NCBI GenBank assembly: GCA_030598645.1
Contig: JAUVPN010000117.1
Span: 1-8,044, forward strand
Direction of reading: 5' to 3'
Source of the DNA: Hyphomicrobium sp.
Lineage (GTDB): Bacteria > Pseudomonadota > Alphaproteobacteria > Rhizobiales > Hyphomicrobiaceae
Length of the DNA: 8,044 bases
Positions 1 through 5,469 of this stretch are shown piece by piece. Position 1 is the first letter of the stretch, and each line of letters opens with the position of its first letter. A program made the position numbers and the translations under genes. Below the pieces are notes generated by a model. That model was not told the origin of the DNA and made no database searches. It worked only from the letters and a program-made list of their open reading frames with translations.

Positions 1-210
1 CTCATTGCAATTCGTGCACGTGAGATGCCTCGCGATTGAAAGCAGAGGCGTGTGCATATCGAGATGATGTTGCTCGGCAAAGTCTCGCGGCTTCGGCGTC
101 AAACTGTGACCGCATGAATTGCAGCGCAACCAGAGGCGATTGCCCAAGCTTTCAACGTGGGCGAGATGAACCTCGCGCCACTCGTCATTCTTCGGTTCGT
201 TGTGCCACAT
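1..210 (-). CDS. Zinc-ribbon small protein, CWPEPYGIE family (3' end beyond window)
   Basis: Seventy codons are visible before the left edge. The protein starts MWHNEPKNDEWREVHL and has two CxxC knuckles: C30-N-S-C33 followed by GHSLTPKPRDFAEQH, and C63-T-N-C66 after MHTPLLSIARHL. Two CxxC pairs about 30 residues apart suggest one four-cysteine zinc site, so a small zinc-binding, possibly nucleic-acid- or protein-binding, cytoplasmic protein; this is inference. The second half matches the copy at 5362-5469 residue for residue at TPLLSIA and C-T-x-C-N-E, so the missing end probably reads about 15 residues further to a CWPEPYGIE tail. The ATG at 210-208 is chosen because it overlaps the stop of the upstream membrane-protein gene (TAATG), which implies coupled translation. 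No enzymatic motif is seen. Confidence 0.8.
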   Translation of the reverse strand, partial: MWHNEPKNDEWREVHLAHVESLGNRLWLRCNSCGHSLTPKPRDFAEQHHLDMHTPLLSIARHLTCTNCNE

Positions 211-668
211 TAGAGCAGCGCAATCAGTAGGGTCAGCGGTGTGAGAATGTCCCACCAGAAAATTGGACCTGCGTTGTTGATAGCAAAGTTGTTCCTGCCG
301 AGCATATCGCGGATATGCACAATCGCGGCACCCCATAGAAAACATGCTGCGACGAAGAAAATGACCCAGGCGGCTGCAGCGCCGAGGATGGAGGCGGCGA
401 TAGCTCCCACGCCAATACCAAGATTGGCGCTACCAATTTCATGCTGAAATGGGCTGGCTGGCCAACCGATCGACTCGGCCACCTGTTTTGCAACGAAGAG
501 ATGCCCTAATGCTGCCCAAAGGCTTTGCACGGCGAGTGAGAGAACGAGCATCCATTGGGCGAGAGGGCTCAGTTCGCCACTGGCAAACGGCAACTCAATA
601 CCCAGTAAGCCGAGCACCAATGCTCCCACATAAAGAGCAGCTGGAAGTAACGCGATTACCTTGTGCAT
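210..668 (-). CDS. DUF6790-like integral membrane protein
   Basis: From the ATG at 668 this is a 152-aa, strongly hydrophobic protein with about four membrane helices: residues ~4-24, ~38-58, ~85-118, and a final one at ~137-152 ending in LTPLTLLIALL. Landmarks that recall the DUF6790 family are SPFQHEIGSANLG in the middle, a VHIRDM segment, then NNAGPIFWWDI before the last helix. The function of the family is unknown; the location is presumably the inner membrane. The reading frame is open upstream to a TTG at 761 and ATGs at 755 and 749, but those add a basic stretch (GRRNRKRRMHK) and have no better ribosome site, so the start is uncertain. The stop overlaps the start of the zinc-ribbon gene by one base, so the two are probably one transcription and translation unit. 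Confidence 0.8.
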   Translation of the reverse strand: MHKVIALLPAALYVGALVLGLLGIELPFASGELSPLAQWMLVLSLAVQSLWAALGHLFVAKQVAESIGWPASPFQHEIGSANLGIGVGAIAASILGAAAAWVIFFVAACFLWGAAIVHIRDMLGRNNFAINNAGPIFWWDILTPLTLLIALL

Positions 669-812
669 TCTGCGTTTACGATTTCGTCTGCCAAGCGTCA
701 TTCTCTGGTTCGCTGCACCACATGGAATCGAGAATACCCCTTGCGCCATTAACATCGACAAGGCGTGACTGTCTTTTCCTGTGCATTGCCACGCCTTGAG
801 CAGATAGCAGCA

Positions 813-1121
813 CTAAAGGGCGGTCTGCTGCTGCGCCTCCTCCGCGCCGGCAGCGCCTTCCAGACTGGCCCGGATGGCTAGCTCTCTCGCTGTCCGGGCC
901 TTTTGGCGAGCATTACTGCCATGGGGATGGACGGGGCCGTGGACATCATCAGTCGAAAAGAAGCATTCGCGCGCGGCTTGAAATGGTCCCGCACTGGAGA
1001 GCACTGCGAGCGCGGGCATCTTCCTGCGGACCTGTGGTAGGGCGTTGGTCAGAAACTCGTCGTGCCATGCCCCGCTGTAGCACTCGCTCGTTATCGAAAG
1101 GGGTTTAGGGGAAAGAAGCAT
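813..1121 (-). CDS. Orphan hypothetical protein, 102 aa
   Basis: A near-perfect ribosome site (GGAGG, six bases before the ATG at 1121) and plausible codon use support a real gene. The protein begins MLLSPKPLSITSECYSGAWHD and ends in an alanine- and glutamine-rich helix (RELAIRASLEGAAGAEEAQQQ). There is no signal peptide, no membrane segment and no recognisable catalytic motif. Cysteines at residues 14 and 53 are not in a metal-binding pattern. I do not recognise the family. It is the first gene of a minus-strand run, 51 bases before the longest possible start of the DUF6790-like gene, so it may be co-transcribed with it. A GC-rich inverted repeat at 867-900 falls inside the 3' part of the coding region. 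Confidence 0.55.
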   Translation of the reverse strand: MLLSPKPLSITSECYSGAWHDEFLTNALPQVRRKMPALAVLSSAGPFQAARECFFSTDDVHGPVHPHGSNARQKARTARELAIRASLEGAAGAEEAQQQTAL

Positions 1122-1516
1122 TTTCTACCTCCAACCCCAATATGTAAATTTGCGCCCGTTACAACAAATGCGACACTAGCCAACCAACAATGTGTTTAGT
1201 GCAGCTCTCCGTATCCGGTACTCGAACACAGTTCCTACCATGCGCCAGCGTTAGAATACTTGGTTCCCAATTGATTTCGATAGAAAGCCAGACTCGGAAC
1301 CCTAATTCTGCAAGCCAAATGTGCTCTTTGTAAACACGTGAGAAATACTGTTCTTCATGAGACCAGAGTTTCTCGGTGCTTCGGTGCTCGCGAGAATAGA
1401 AGGGACAATCGTTGCTCCCAAGCCGGCGCACGTCTTATGGTTCTTGCCTGGCACATTTCAGTCGTGGCACATTTCAGCGGCGATAGGTCCAACAAGTGGC
1501 CGCAAGGGACCGAAAA
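1122..1516. other. Gap of 395 bases without a convincing gene
   Basis: This gap separates the minus-strand cluster from the plus-strand DUF2189 gene, so it should carry two divergent promoters. I could not identify clear -35/-10 boxes. A 90-codon GTG-initiated minus-strand frame (1159-1431) is open but lacks a ribosome site. The right end contains the tandem repeat at 1449-1480. Confidence 0.6.
1449..1480 (+). repeat. Tandem 16-bp direct repeat, possible IS21-type end relic
   Basis: TGGCACATTTCAG occurs at 1449-1461 and again at 1465-1477. The full 16-bp units are TGGCACATTTCAGTCG and TGGCACATTTCAGCGG, two mismatches apart. Closely spaced short repeats beginning TGGCAC are typical of the multiply repeated ends of IS21-family elements, from memory; no transposase gene is present here. 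The TGGCAC boxes do not fit a sigma-54 promoter, because no GC dinucleotide lies ten bases after the GG. The second repeat ends 39 bases before the DUF2189 start, so it could instead be an operator. Confidence 0.5.
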
Positions 1517-2305
1517 ATGGCACAGGTAGAACAATGGCCCGCGGTAAACGGGTTAACGGTCGATGACCTCGTCGACGTCATGGCGGCTGGCATGCGGGAT
1601 TTCCGCGCCGCGCCGCAATACGGCCTCGTCCTCGGCGCGTTTTTTGCGGTAGCGGGCTGGTTCCTTATCGCGGTGCTGAGGTCTTTCGGTTTGCCCCATC
1701 TCGTCTATCCGCTGGCATTGGGCTTTGCGCTGATTGCGCCATTCGCTGCCGTTGGCTTTTATGTCGTCAGTGATCGCTTGGAGACGGGTAAGCCGCTTTC
1801 ATGGGGCATCATGTTCAGCGAAATCAGAGATGCTGCGCGCCGCGACTTCGGCTATATGGCATTTTTTACTGGATTTGCCCTTCTTCTGTGGCTTTACATC
1901 GCGGCCTTCCTGTTCGCCGGCTTCATCGGCTTCGAAGGGTTCGGCCCTGACCTTCTCAAGACGCTCTTCACTACGCCGGCTGGCCTTGTTTTCCTGCTGC
2001 TCGGTAACGTCATCGGCGCAATGATCGCGTTTTTCGTTTTTTCGATCTCGGTTGTTTCGTTCCCGATGCTCTATGAGCACGACATAGATTTTGTGACAGC
2101 AATCGTGACAAGCATCCGACTTGTCACCGAGAATCCGGCCACCATGATCATCTGGTTTGCAGTGATCGGCCTTCTGATGGGCATCTCTCTGCTAACAGGA
2201 CTGTTAGGGCTAGTCTTCGTTCTACCATTCCTCGGCTATGCAACTTGGCATCTCTACCGGCGTGCCATTGAGCCGCCGGTGGCCGGCGGAGCGGTTGCTG
2301 CATAG
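1517..2305 (+). CDS. DUF2189 family integral membrane protein
   Basis: A 262-aa protein with a short soluble N-terminus (VEQWPAVNGLTVDDLVDVMAAGMRDF) and about six membrane helices at roughly residues 36-56, 62-84, 112-136, 148-178, 200-218 and 220-240, ending in a short basic tail (YRRAIEPP). The pattern GMRDFRAAPQYGL, then LALGFALIAPFAAVGFY, then the charged loop around SEIRDAARRDFGY fits the DUF2189 family, whose function is not established; it is an inner-membrane protein. The ATG at 1517 is preferred over the GTG at 1496 because AAGGGA lies about eight bases upstream of it. The gene stands alone: the strand changes on the left and a long gap follows. It starts just after the tandem repeat, which may contain or have disrupted its control region. 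Confidence 0.88.
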   Translation: MAQVEQWPAVNGLTVDDLVDVMAAGMRDFRAAPQYGLVLGAFFAVAGWFLIAVLRSFGLPHLVYPLALGFALIAPFAAVGFYVVSDRLETGKPLSWGIMFSEIRDAARRDFGYMAFFTGFALLLWLYIAAFLFAGFIGFEGFGPDLLKTLFTTPAGLVFLLLGNVIGAMIAFFVFSISVVSFPMLYEHDIDFVTAIVTSIRLVTENPATMIIWFAVIGLLMGISLLTGLLGLVFVLPFLGYATWHLYRRAIEPPVAGGAVAA

Positions 2306-2717
2306 CGGCGCGTTTGTACGAATAGGACCCGACTTATAGCAGCTTAAGATCTTACACCATCATCCTCACCGTCGATTCCAGACGAGGGCGTGTCGGCTTT
2401 GGGTCACAAGGAGACATTTGAACTTGCGCCTGAAATGGCTGCTTTGCTCCCCACAGCCAGCATCCCGCGGGGCCGAGCCAACGCGCAGAATTATTGAGCG
2501 CATTATCGCACTAAGTCGTTTTGCCGCGCTTGTGCTGGGGTCATCTGAGCATGCAACGGGTGTATTATCCGAGTCGCGGGGAGGAAATGCCCCGCTCAGT
2601 AAAACCCCTGAAATGGCCACTCACACTGGCGCCGCTAGTTGCGGCGCCTTTGTGCTCTGACGATTGGGTGTGTCAGTGCATCGAGCGCGCAAAAATGCTT
2701 TTGTTGAAAGGGGGACC
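2306..2717. other. Gap of 412 bases, no confident gene
   Basis: Several open frames cross this stretch but none is compelling. A plus-strand frame at 2418-2660 has AAGGAG just upstream of TTG starts, but an unconvincing composition. Another at 2587-2721 would end in ATGA over the start of the next gene, but its GGAGG is only two bases from the ATG. Both read through the strong hairpin at 2628-2648, which is the main visible feature. Confidence 0.5.
2628..2652 (+). terminator. GC-rich hairpin with short T tract
   Basis: GGCGCCGC (2628-2635) and GCGGCGCC (2641-2648) form a perfect 8-bp stem around the loop TAGTT, followed by TTTG. The stem is strong but the T tract is short, so this may be a weak rho-independent terminator, or a repeat hairpin lying upstream of the gene at 2718. 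Confidence 0.5.
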
Positions 2718-3088
2718 ATGACGACACTGACAAAAGCGATTGAGAGGTTGCGGCAGCGTTGAAGAAGCGTCGTGATAAGGCTCCGCCCGTGGTTCGTTGC
2801 AAAGTGGGGCGTTACGGCGATGTCGTGGAACTCGGACCAGACCATTCAGACATTGGCACGGGTCATATTTTCCTCATGCAGGCATTTGGCACGGCCAATG
2901 AGGACTTCTCACATGGCCTCCTGAGCCAGCTCGCAAATGTAGTGGGTAGAGGTCAAACGGTAAACGCTTCGGATCTCAATCGGGTCGCTGCTGTTGGCTT
3001 CTCAATTACTAGAGGAGAGAATGGGTGCACCGCACACTGTTGGCCGGAGCCGTCTGGGATTGAGATGAAGGATGCGCTTTTGTTTTGA
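2718..3088 (+). pseudogene. Frameshifted orphan gene with a grafted zinc-ribbon tail
   Basis: A strong ribosome site (AAAGGGGG three bases before the ATG at 2718) drives MTTLTKAIERLRQR, which stops at 2760. The overlapping frame from 2759 continues with KKRRDKAPPVVRCKVGRYGDVVELGPDH, LMQAFGTANEDFSHGLLSQL and NASDLNRVAAV for 109 codons. One extra T in the CGTTGAAG junction would restore a single protein (RLRQR-L-KKRRDK), so a one-base deletion is the simplest reading. The middle recalls a Bradyrhizobium family of about 150 residues with an LMxAFGTxxxDF...GLLxQL core, known to me only as hypothetical; its C-terminal part appears to be missing here. Instead the frame ends in CTAHCWPEPSGIEMK, the tail of the zinc-ribbon family (residues 90-104). 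Coupled translation of two small proteins through the TTGA overlap is the alternative. Confidence 0.55.
3035..3070 (+). repeat. CWPEPYGIE tail, copy C
   Basis: These twelve codons read HCWPEPSGIEMK. Against the copy at 5362-5469 the CWPEP(Y/S)GIEMK part differs at four bases; three are synonymous (TGT/TGC, CCG/CCA, CCG/CCC) and one changes Tyr to Ser. That pattern points to past selection on the peptide rather than on the DNA. Confidence 0.75.
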
Positions 3089-3158
3089 TGCGGGTGGCGA
3101 AAATAGAAGCCTTAGGGTAGAATGATCTGAGCCTCACGAGCACAAGGGAGTATGCGCA

Positions 3159-3326
3159 ATGCCTGGCCCGTATCGCGTCCTAGTAACCAACACATCGCAA
3201 TCTAGTTGGAAGTATCAGGTATTCGATTTCAACGGAAAGCTGGGAGCGAACGGCACCGCACAGACCGAAGAAGAGGCGAAGACGCTAGGCGAAAAGAAAA
3301 AAGCCGGGCTCGAACTCAGCGATTGA
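3159..3326 (+). CDS. Small conserved-looking protein, 55 aa
   Basis: AAGGGAG lies eight bases before the ATG at 3159. The protein begins MPGPYRVLVTNTSQSSWKYQ, continues VFDFNGKLGANGTAQT, and ends with a charged helix (EEEAKTLGEKKKAGLELSD). The predicted layout is two or three beta strands (YRVLVTN, WKYQVFDF) followed by one amphipathic helix. This resembles small YegP/DUF1508-like beta-beta-alpha proteins in shape, but without a confident motif match, so no function is assigned. It lacks cysteines, a signal peptide and a membrane segment, so it is probably cytoplasmic. It follows the broken gene at 2718 by 70 bases and could have its own promoter in that gap. It is short, but its ribosome site, composition and protein-like pattern all agree. 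Confidence 0.7.
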   Translation: MPGPYRVLVTNTSQSSWKYQVFDFNGKLGANGTAQTEEEAKTLGEKKKAGLELSD

Positions 3327-3643
3327 GGGAGTAGGCCAAACCAAAAGGCCAAGCGACCGATAGAGGAAGACGCCGCTGTGCTTAATCGCGCGGCGCCCCA
3401 AGTGCATTCATCTTTACTACCTCGACATGTAGGCGCGTTCATTAGTCGAAAGCTTATTGTAGGTAGAAATATGTGAATGTGTCCCCGTCTCTTCACGTAG
3501 CAATCGATATCAATACGTTAGATTGATAAGTGACGGATGGGGTGTCCGTCGCACTAAACTCCTAACGTGCCGATTTCTAATTAAGAAATTTCGAGCGCTA
3601 AATCTTCTCCCAATATTTCTCCCACTACCAGTGCCTTGTAAAC
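3327..3643. other. Gap of 317 bases without a gene
   Basis: No credible coding frame is seen. There are two small inverted repeats: CGCCGC/GCGGCG (3371-3376 with 3390-3395) and GACGGA/TCCGTC (3532-3537 with 3545-3550, seven-base loop). Neither is followed by a T tract. The part from about 3420 to 3620 is visibly richer in A and T than the flanking genes, which fits non-coding or foreign DNA. Confidence 0.5.
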
Positions 3644-3646
3644 GGC

Positions 3647-3904
3647 GTGCGCATGGTTCGCATAAGCTGGCCACACAGCGCATCTAAAGCTTCGGATCTA
3701 CATGCAACTTGTCTTGGCTGGTCGCGATACAGCTCACATTCAGGTGCGCGCACTATGATCACGAACGCTGCACGGAAGGCGAGCTTGGCGGGCTGCTCCC
3801 TCAAAGACGTGCGGCAGCGTGCGGGCCATACTCGTGCAGAAACCACGGCTCTCTACATCGAGCACAATCCAGACGGCCAGAAGAAGCCGATTGGCCTGAT
3901 TTAA
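3647..3904 (+). pseudogene. C-terminal remnant of a tyrosine recombinase (phage-type integrase)
   Basis: Only the last part of the catalytic domain survives. From the GTG at 3647, residues 23-43 read LGWSRYSSHSGARTMITNAAR, and residues 48-72 read AGCSLKDVRQRAGHT then RAETTALYIE. These match integrase box II: the HxxR site, the LxxVxxxAGH histidine (H61), and the nucleophilic tyrosine nine residues later (Y70). A full integrase is about 300-400 residues, so the N-terminal DNA-binding half and the first catalytic arginine are absent. The expected second catalytic arginine of HxxR is alanine here (H31-S-G-A34), consistent with an inactive relic. It marks the scar of an old mobile element or island. 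No upstream ribosome site is convincing, and a terminator follows directly. Confidence 0.8.
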
Positions 3905-3912
3905 CAACCTTT

Positions 3913-3949
3913 GGCTGCACTGGCGTTTTGCTGGTGCAGCCTCTTTTCT
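3913..3949 (+). terminator. Rho-independent terminator after the integrase relic
   Basis: GGCTGCAC (3913-3920) pairs perfectly with GTGCAGCC (3934-3941) around a 13-base loop, and the T-rich run TCTTTTCT follows. It starts nine bases after the TAA of the integrase remnant and is oriented to end plus-strand transcription. Confidence 0.85.
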
Positions 3950-4019
3950 AGCGATAGAGAGGCGAAGAGCGCAGGCAGGTTTGAGATAGCCAGCGAGCCA
4001 AATGACTAGGAGCAGGACG

Positions 4020-4415
4020 ATGATTGAGACTCTATCAGTTACGCAGATCCTTGCGGTGTTTATCGGCGTCTATATGGTGGCTGCGGGAATCGGGTTGGTT
4101 ACGGATCGGGATGCTTACGCCACGTTGATCGATGACATGCGCGAGAATACAGCGCTTGGTTACGTAACAGGCGCGTTCGTTTTCTTTCTCGGAGCAGCGA
4201 TGGTTGCGGTTCACAATTTGTGGACCAGCCCGCTCGCGGTCGTGGTTTCGTTATTTAGTTGGGGCGCACTCATTGAGGGCATCCTAATGTTGGCGGTCCG
4301 GCGCCAGTTTCTGGGCTTAGTGAATGTTGTCCCGTTCACTGGCGCGACAACACTGCCCTTTGGTATAGCCGCCATCGTGCTTGGTCTTGTGCTCCTTTAT
4401 GCCGGCTTGGCCTGA
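4020..4415 (+). CDS. Small four-helix integral membrane protein
   Basis: The 131-aa protein has four hydrophobic segments at about residues 8-28 (ILAVFIGVYMVAAGIGLV), 47-65, 70-94 (LAVVVSLFSWGALIEGILML) and 110-130 (FGIAAIVLGLVLLYAGL). Short loops contain DDMRENTALGY and HNLWTSP. I recognise the layout as a small uncharacterised membrane protein seen in alphaproteobacteria, but cannot name the family. It has no cysteines or obvious ligand residues; the location is the inner membrane. The ATG at 4020 is preferred over the in-frame ATG at 4002 because AGGAG lies seven bases upstream of it. It sits after the integrase terminator with about 70 bases for its own promoter and appears to be monocistronic. 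Confidence 0.78.
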   Translation: MIETLSVTQILAVFIGVYMVAAGIGLVTDRDAYATLIDDMRENTALGYVTGAFVFFLGAAMVAVHNLWTSPLAVVVSLFSWGALIEGILMLAVRRQFLGLVNVVPFTGATTLPFGIAAIVLGLVLLYAGLA

Positions 4416-4765
4416 CGGCGACGCCTTAGTCCCATAACCCCTCAAACCGTCTTCCGGCAGCACGTGTATAGCGAGTCGTATGCTTGGGATCGCGCTGCCC
4501 GAGAGAATCTTGCGTCGTTCTGGAGTCCAGCGACTTTAGTCTGCCACCACGCTCGCGGGGGGATGGCAATCTTCCGCAAGGGCAGGGGGAGCGGAAGGGT
4601 GGCGGATATCGGGATCGGTATGGATCGCTTTTCGTCAAGATAGAGGTGCCAAACAGTACGGCCAACCCGGCAAATTGCACACGCATGCCATGACTAAGCC
4701 ACTATTGCCCCCAGATCTAGCGTACTGGGTTTGCATGCGTAGACGTAAGAGAACGGGGGGTCATT
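4416..4765. other. Gap of 350 bases, probable intergenic repeat DNA
   Basis: No credible gene is seen. The inverted repeat CTTCCGC/GCGGAAG (4571-4577 with 4591-4597, 13-base loop) lies in a G-rich stretch. Its minus-strand translation reads PCGRLPSPRERGGR, which resembles the spurious peptides produced by GC-rich intergenic repeats in Rhizobiales genomes. The identification as a repeat family is tentative. Confidence 0.4.
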
Positions 4766-4972
4766 ATGATCCAATTGCTCATGATCGTTTGTGCCGCGGC
4801 GTCACCCTACCACTGTAAAGAAGAAGCGATGGTGTTTGCCGAACCTGGTTTGACTGCGTACATGTGCGTACTCAAAGGTCAACTAGAGATCGCGAAATGG
4901 AGCGAACAGCATCCAGGCTGGATGGTGCGGCGTTACTCATGCACGCGTGCAGGACAGTTTGCGAAGATTTAG
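4766..4972 (+). CDS. Small cysteine-containing protein, possibly exported, 68 aa
   Basis: The protein begins with a hydrophobic start (MIQLLMIVCAAASPYHC), has cysteines at residues 9, 17, 34 and 59, and a distinctive C-terminal half (LEIAKWSEQHPGWMVRRYSC then AGQFAKI). The combination of four spaced cysteines, an IAKWxExxPxW segment and a terminal AGQ.AKI matches a small uncharacterised family I remember from Rhizobiales; its function is unknown. The N-terminus could act as a short membrane-targeting segment but is weak for a classical signal peptide, having no basic residue before the hydrophobic run. A G-rich run (CGGGGGG) lies five bases before the ATG. No partner gene is evident; the next gene starts 184 bases downstream. 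Confidence 0.7.
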   Translation: MIQLLMIVCAAASPYHCKEEAMVFAEPGLTAYMCVLKGQLEIAKWSEQHPGWMVRRYSCTRAGQFAKI

Positions 4973-5021
4973 CTTGCTCTTACTGCTAGTCGCGAACGCT
5001 TCGACAGCTACTCATGCAAAC

Positions 5022-5045
5022 GTCCGCTAAGTGCCAAAAGCGGAC
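5022..5045. repeat. GTCCGCT/AGCGGAC hairpin, likely Rhizobiales intergenic repeat
   Basis: GTCCGCT (5022-5028) and AGCGGAC (5039-5045) form a perfect 7-bp stem with a ten-base loop. The minus-strand translation across this area reads VWHIANTHRSVLRMSAFGT, which closely resembles the YWHKADI...MSAFGGKADI peptides that arise from a dispersed non-coding repeat in Bradyrhizobium-like genomes (from memory). It lies in the gap between the genes ending at 4972 and starting at 5157. Confidence 0.5.
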
Positions 5046-5156
5046 ATTCGGAGGACGGAGCGGTGTGTGTTGGCTATGTGCCAGACAGCAGCCGCATGCG
5101 GTCGTCGCCCAAATGCTATTCGAGTCCTACCCGTGTAAGAAGTAAGGGAGACCGCC

Positions 5157-5345
5157 ATGAACGAAGGAGAACTGTTCTTGTGGTTGGCGTTCGCTGTTCT
5201 AGCCGGGTTCGTATGGTGGCTTGTCGGTACCCTCACAAAGGCTGGGAAAGAGACAGTGAAGTTCCTGAACGAACTTGATGCGCAGATTAAAGACTTAGAC
5301 AAGCGCGTGGGCTCGTTGGAGAAGCTGAATAAGGTCAAGACTTAG
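5157..5345 (+). CDS. Single-pass membrane protein with C-terminal coiled coil, 62 aa
   Basis: A clear ribosome site (AAGGGAG, six bases before the ATG at 5157) supports the start. Residues ~6-26 form one membrane helix (LFLWLAFAVLAGFVWWLVGTL). Residues ~34-60 form a charged heptad-like helix (VKFLNELDAQIKDLDKRV, then LEKLNKVK), probably a coiled coil on the cytoplasmic side given the lysines just after the membrane segment. The shape suggests a small membrane-anchored oligomerising protein. I do not recognise a named family and assign no function. It is convergent with the minus-strand zinc-ribbon fragment that ends 16 bases downstream; no terminator hairpin is obvious between them. Confidence 0.75.
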   Translation: MNEGELFLWLAFAVLAGFVWWLVGTLTKAGKETVKFLNELDAQIKDLDKRVGSLEKLNKVKT

Positions 5346-5361
5346 ATCAGTTTCTCAGACC

Positions 5362-5469
5362 TCACCCCTTCATCTCAATCCCATAGGGCTCTGGCCAGCA
5401 GTTCGCTTTGCGTTCGTTGCAATGCGTGCACTTGAGCCGCTTCGCAATCGAGAGCAGTGGCGTTTTCAT
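5362..5469 (-). CDS. Half-length zinc-ribbon protein, CWPEPYGIE family, copy A
   Basis: This 35-codon frame reads MKTPLLSIAKRLKCTHC, then NERKANCWPEPYGIEMKG and stop. It matches residues 52 onward of the zinc-ribbon protein at 1-210, including TPLLSIA and the CTxCNE knuckle, but the first CxxC half is missing. Upstream in frame the sequence (QNWRPTHRNETVSTC) has no CxxC and reaches a stop 21 codons before the ATG, with no earlier ATG. So either the gene lost its first half, leaving one CxxC plus the CWPEP cysteine, or the family exists as a separable C-terminal module. No good ribosome site is seen before the ATG at 5469, which favours a relic. It lies 57 bases after the 71-aa gene on the same strand. 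Confidence 0.55.
   Translation of the reverse strand: MKTPLLSIAKRLKCTHCNERKANCWPEPYGIEMKG

Noticed and set aside
867..900. GGCCCGGA/TCCGGGCC inverted repeat followed by TTTT, terminator-like on the plus strand
   Set aside because: It lies inside the 3' part of the minus-strand gene at 813-1121 and there is no plus-strand gene upstream for it to terminate.
1159..1431. 90-codon minus-strand open frame starting with GTG
   Set aside because: It has no ribosome site, an unfamiliar composition, and lies in a divergent intergenic region; probably chance.
1449..1480. Possible sigma-54 promoter from the TGGCAC boxes
   Set aside because: Neither box has the required GC dinucleotide at ten bases after the GG.
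2418..2660. 80-codon plus-strand frame with AAGGAG nearby
   Set aside because: Its ATG-less TTG start is too close to the purine run, the protein is not family-like, and the end falls inside a strong hairpin.
2587..2721. 44-codon plus-strand frame whose stop overlaps the next ATG (ATGA)
   Set aside because: The GGAGG is only two bases from the ATG, and the middle is just the translation of the GC hairpin.
3215..3496. 93-codon minus-strand open frame
   Set aside because: It is serine- and phenylalanine-rich, the typical antisense of the lysine- and glutamate-rich small gene at 3159-3326.
4426..4686. 86-codon minus-strand open frame containing LPSPRERGG
   Set aside because: The peptide looks like the translation of a GC-rich intergenic repeat rather than a gene.
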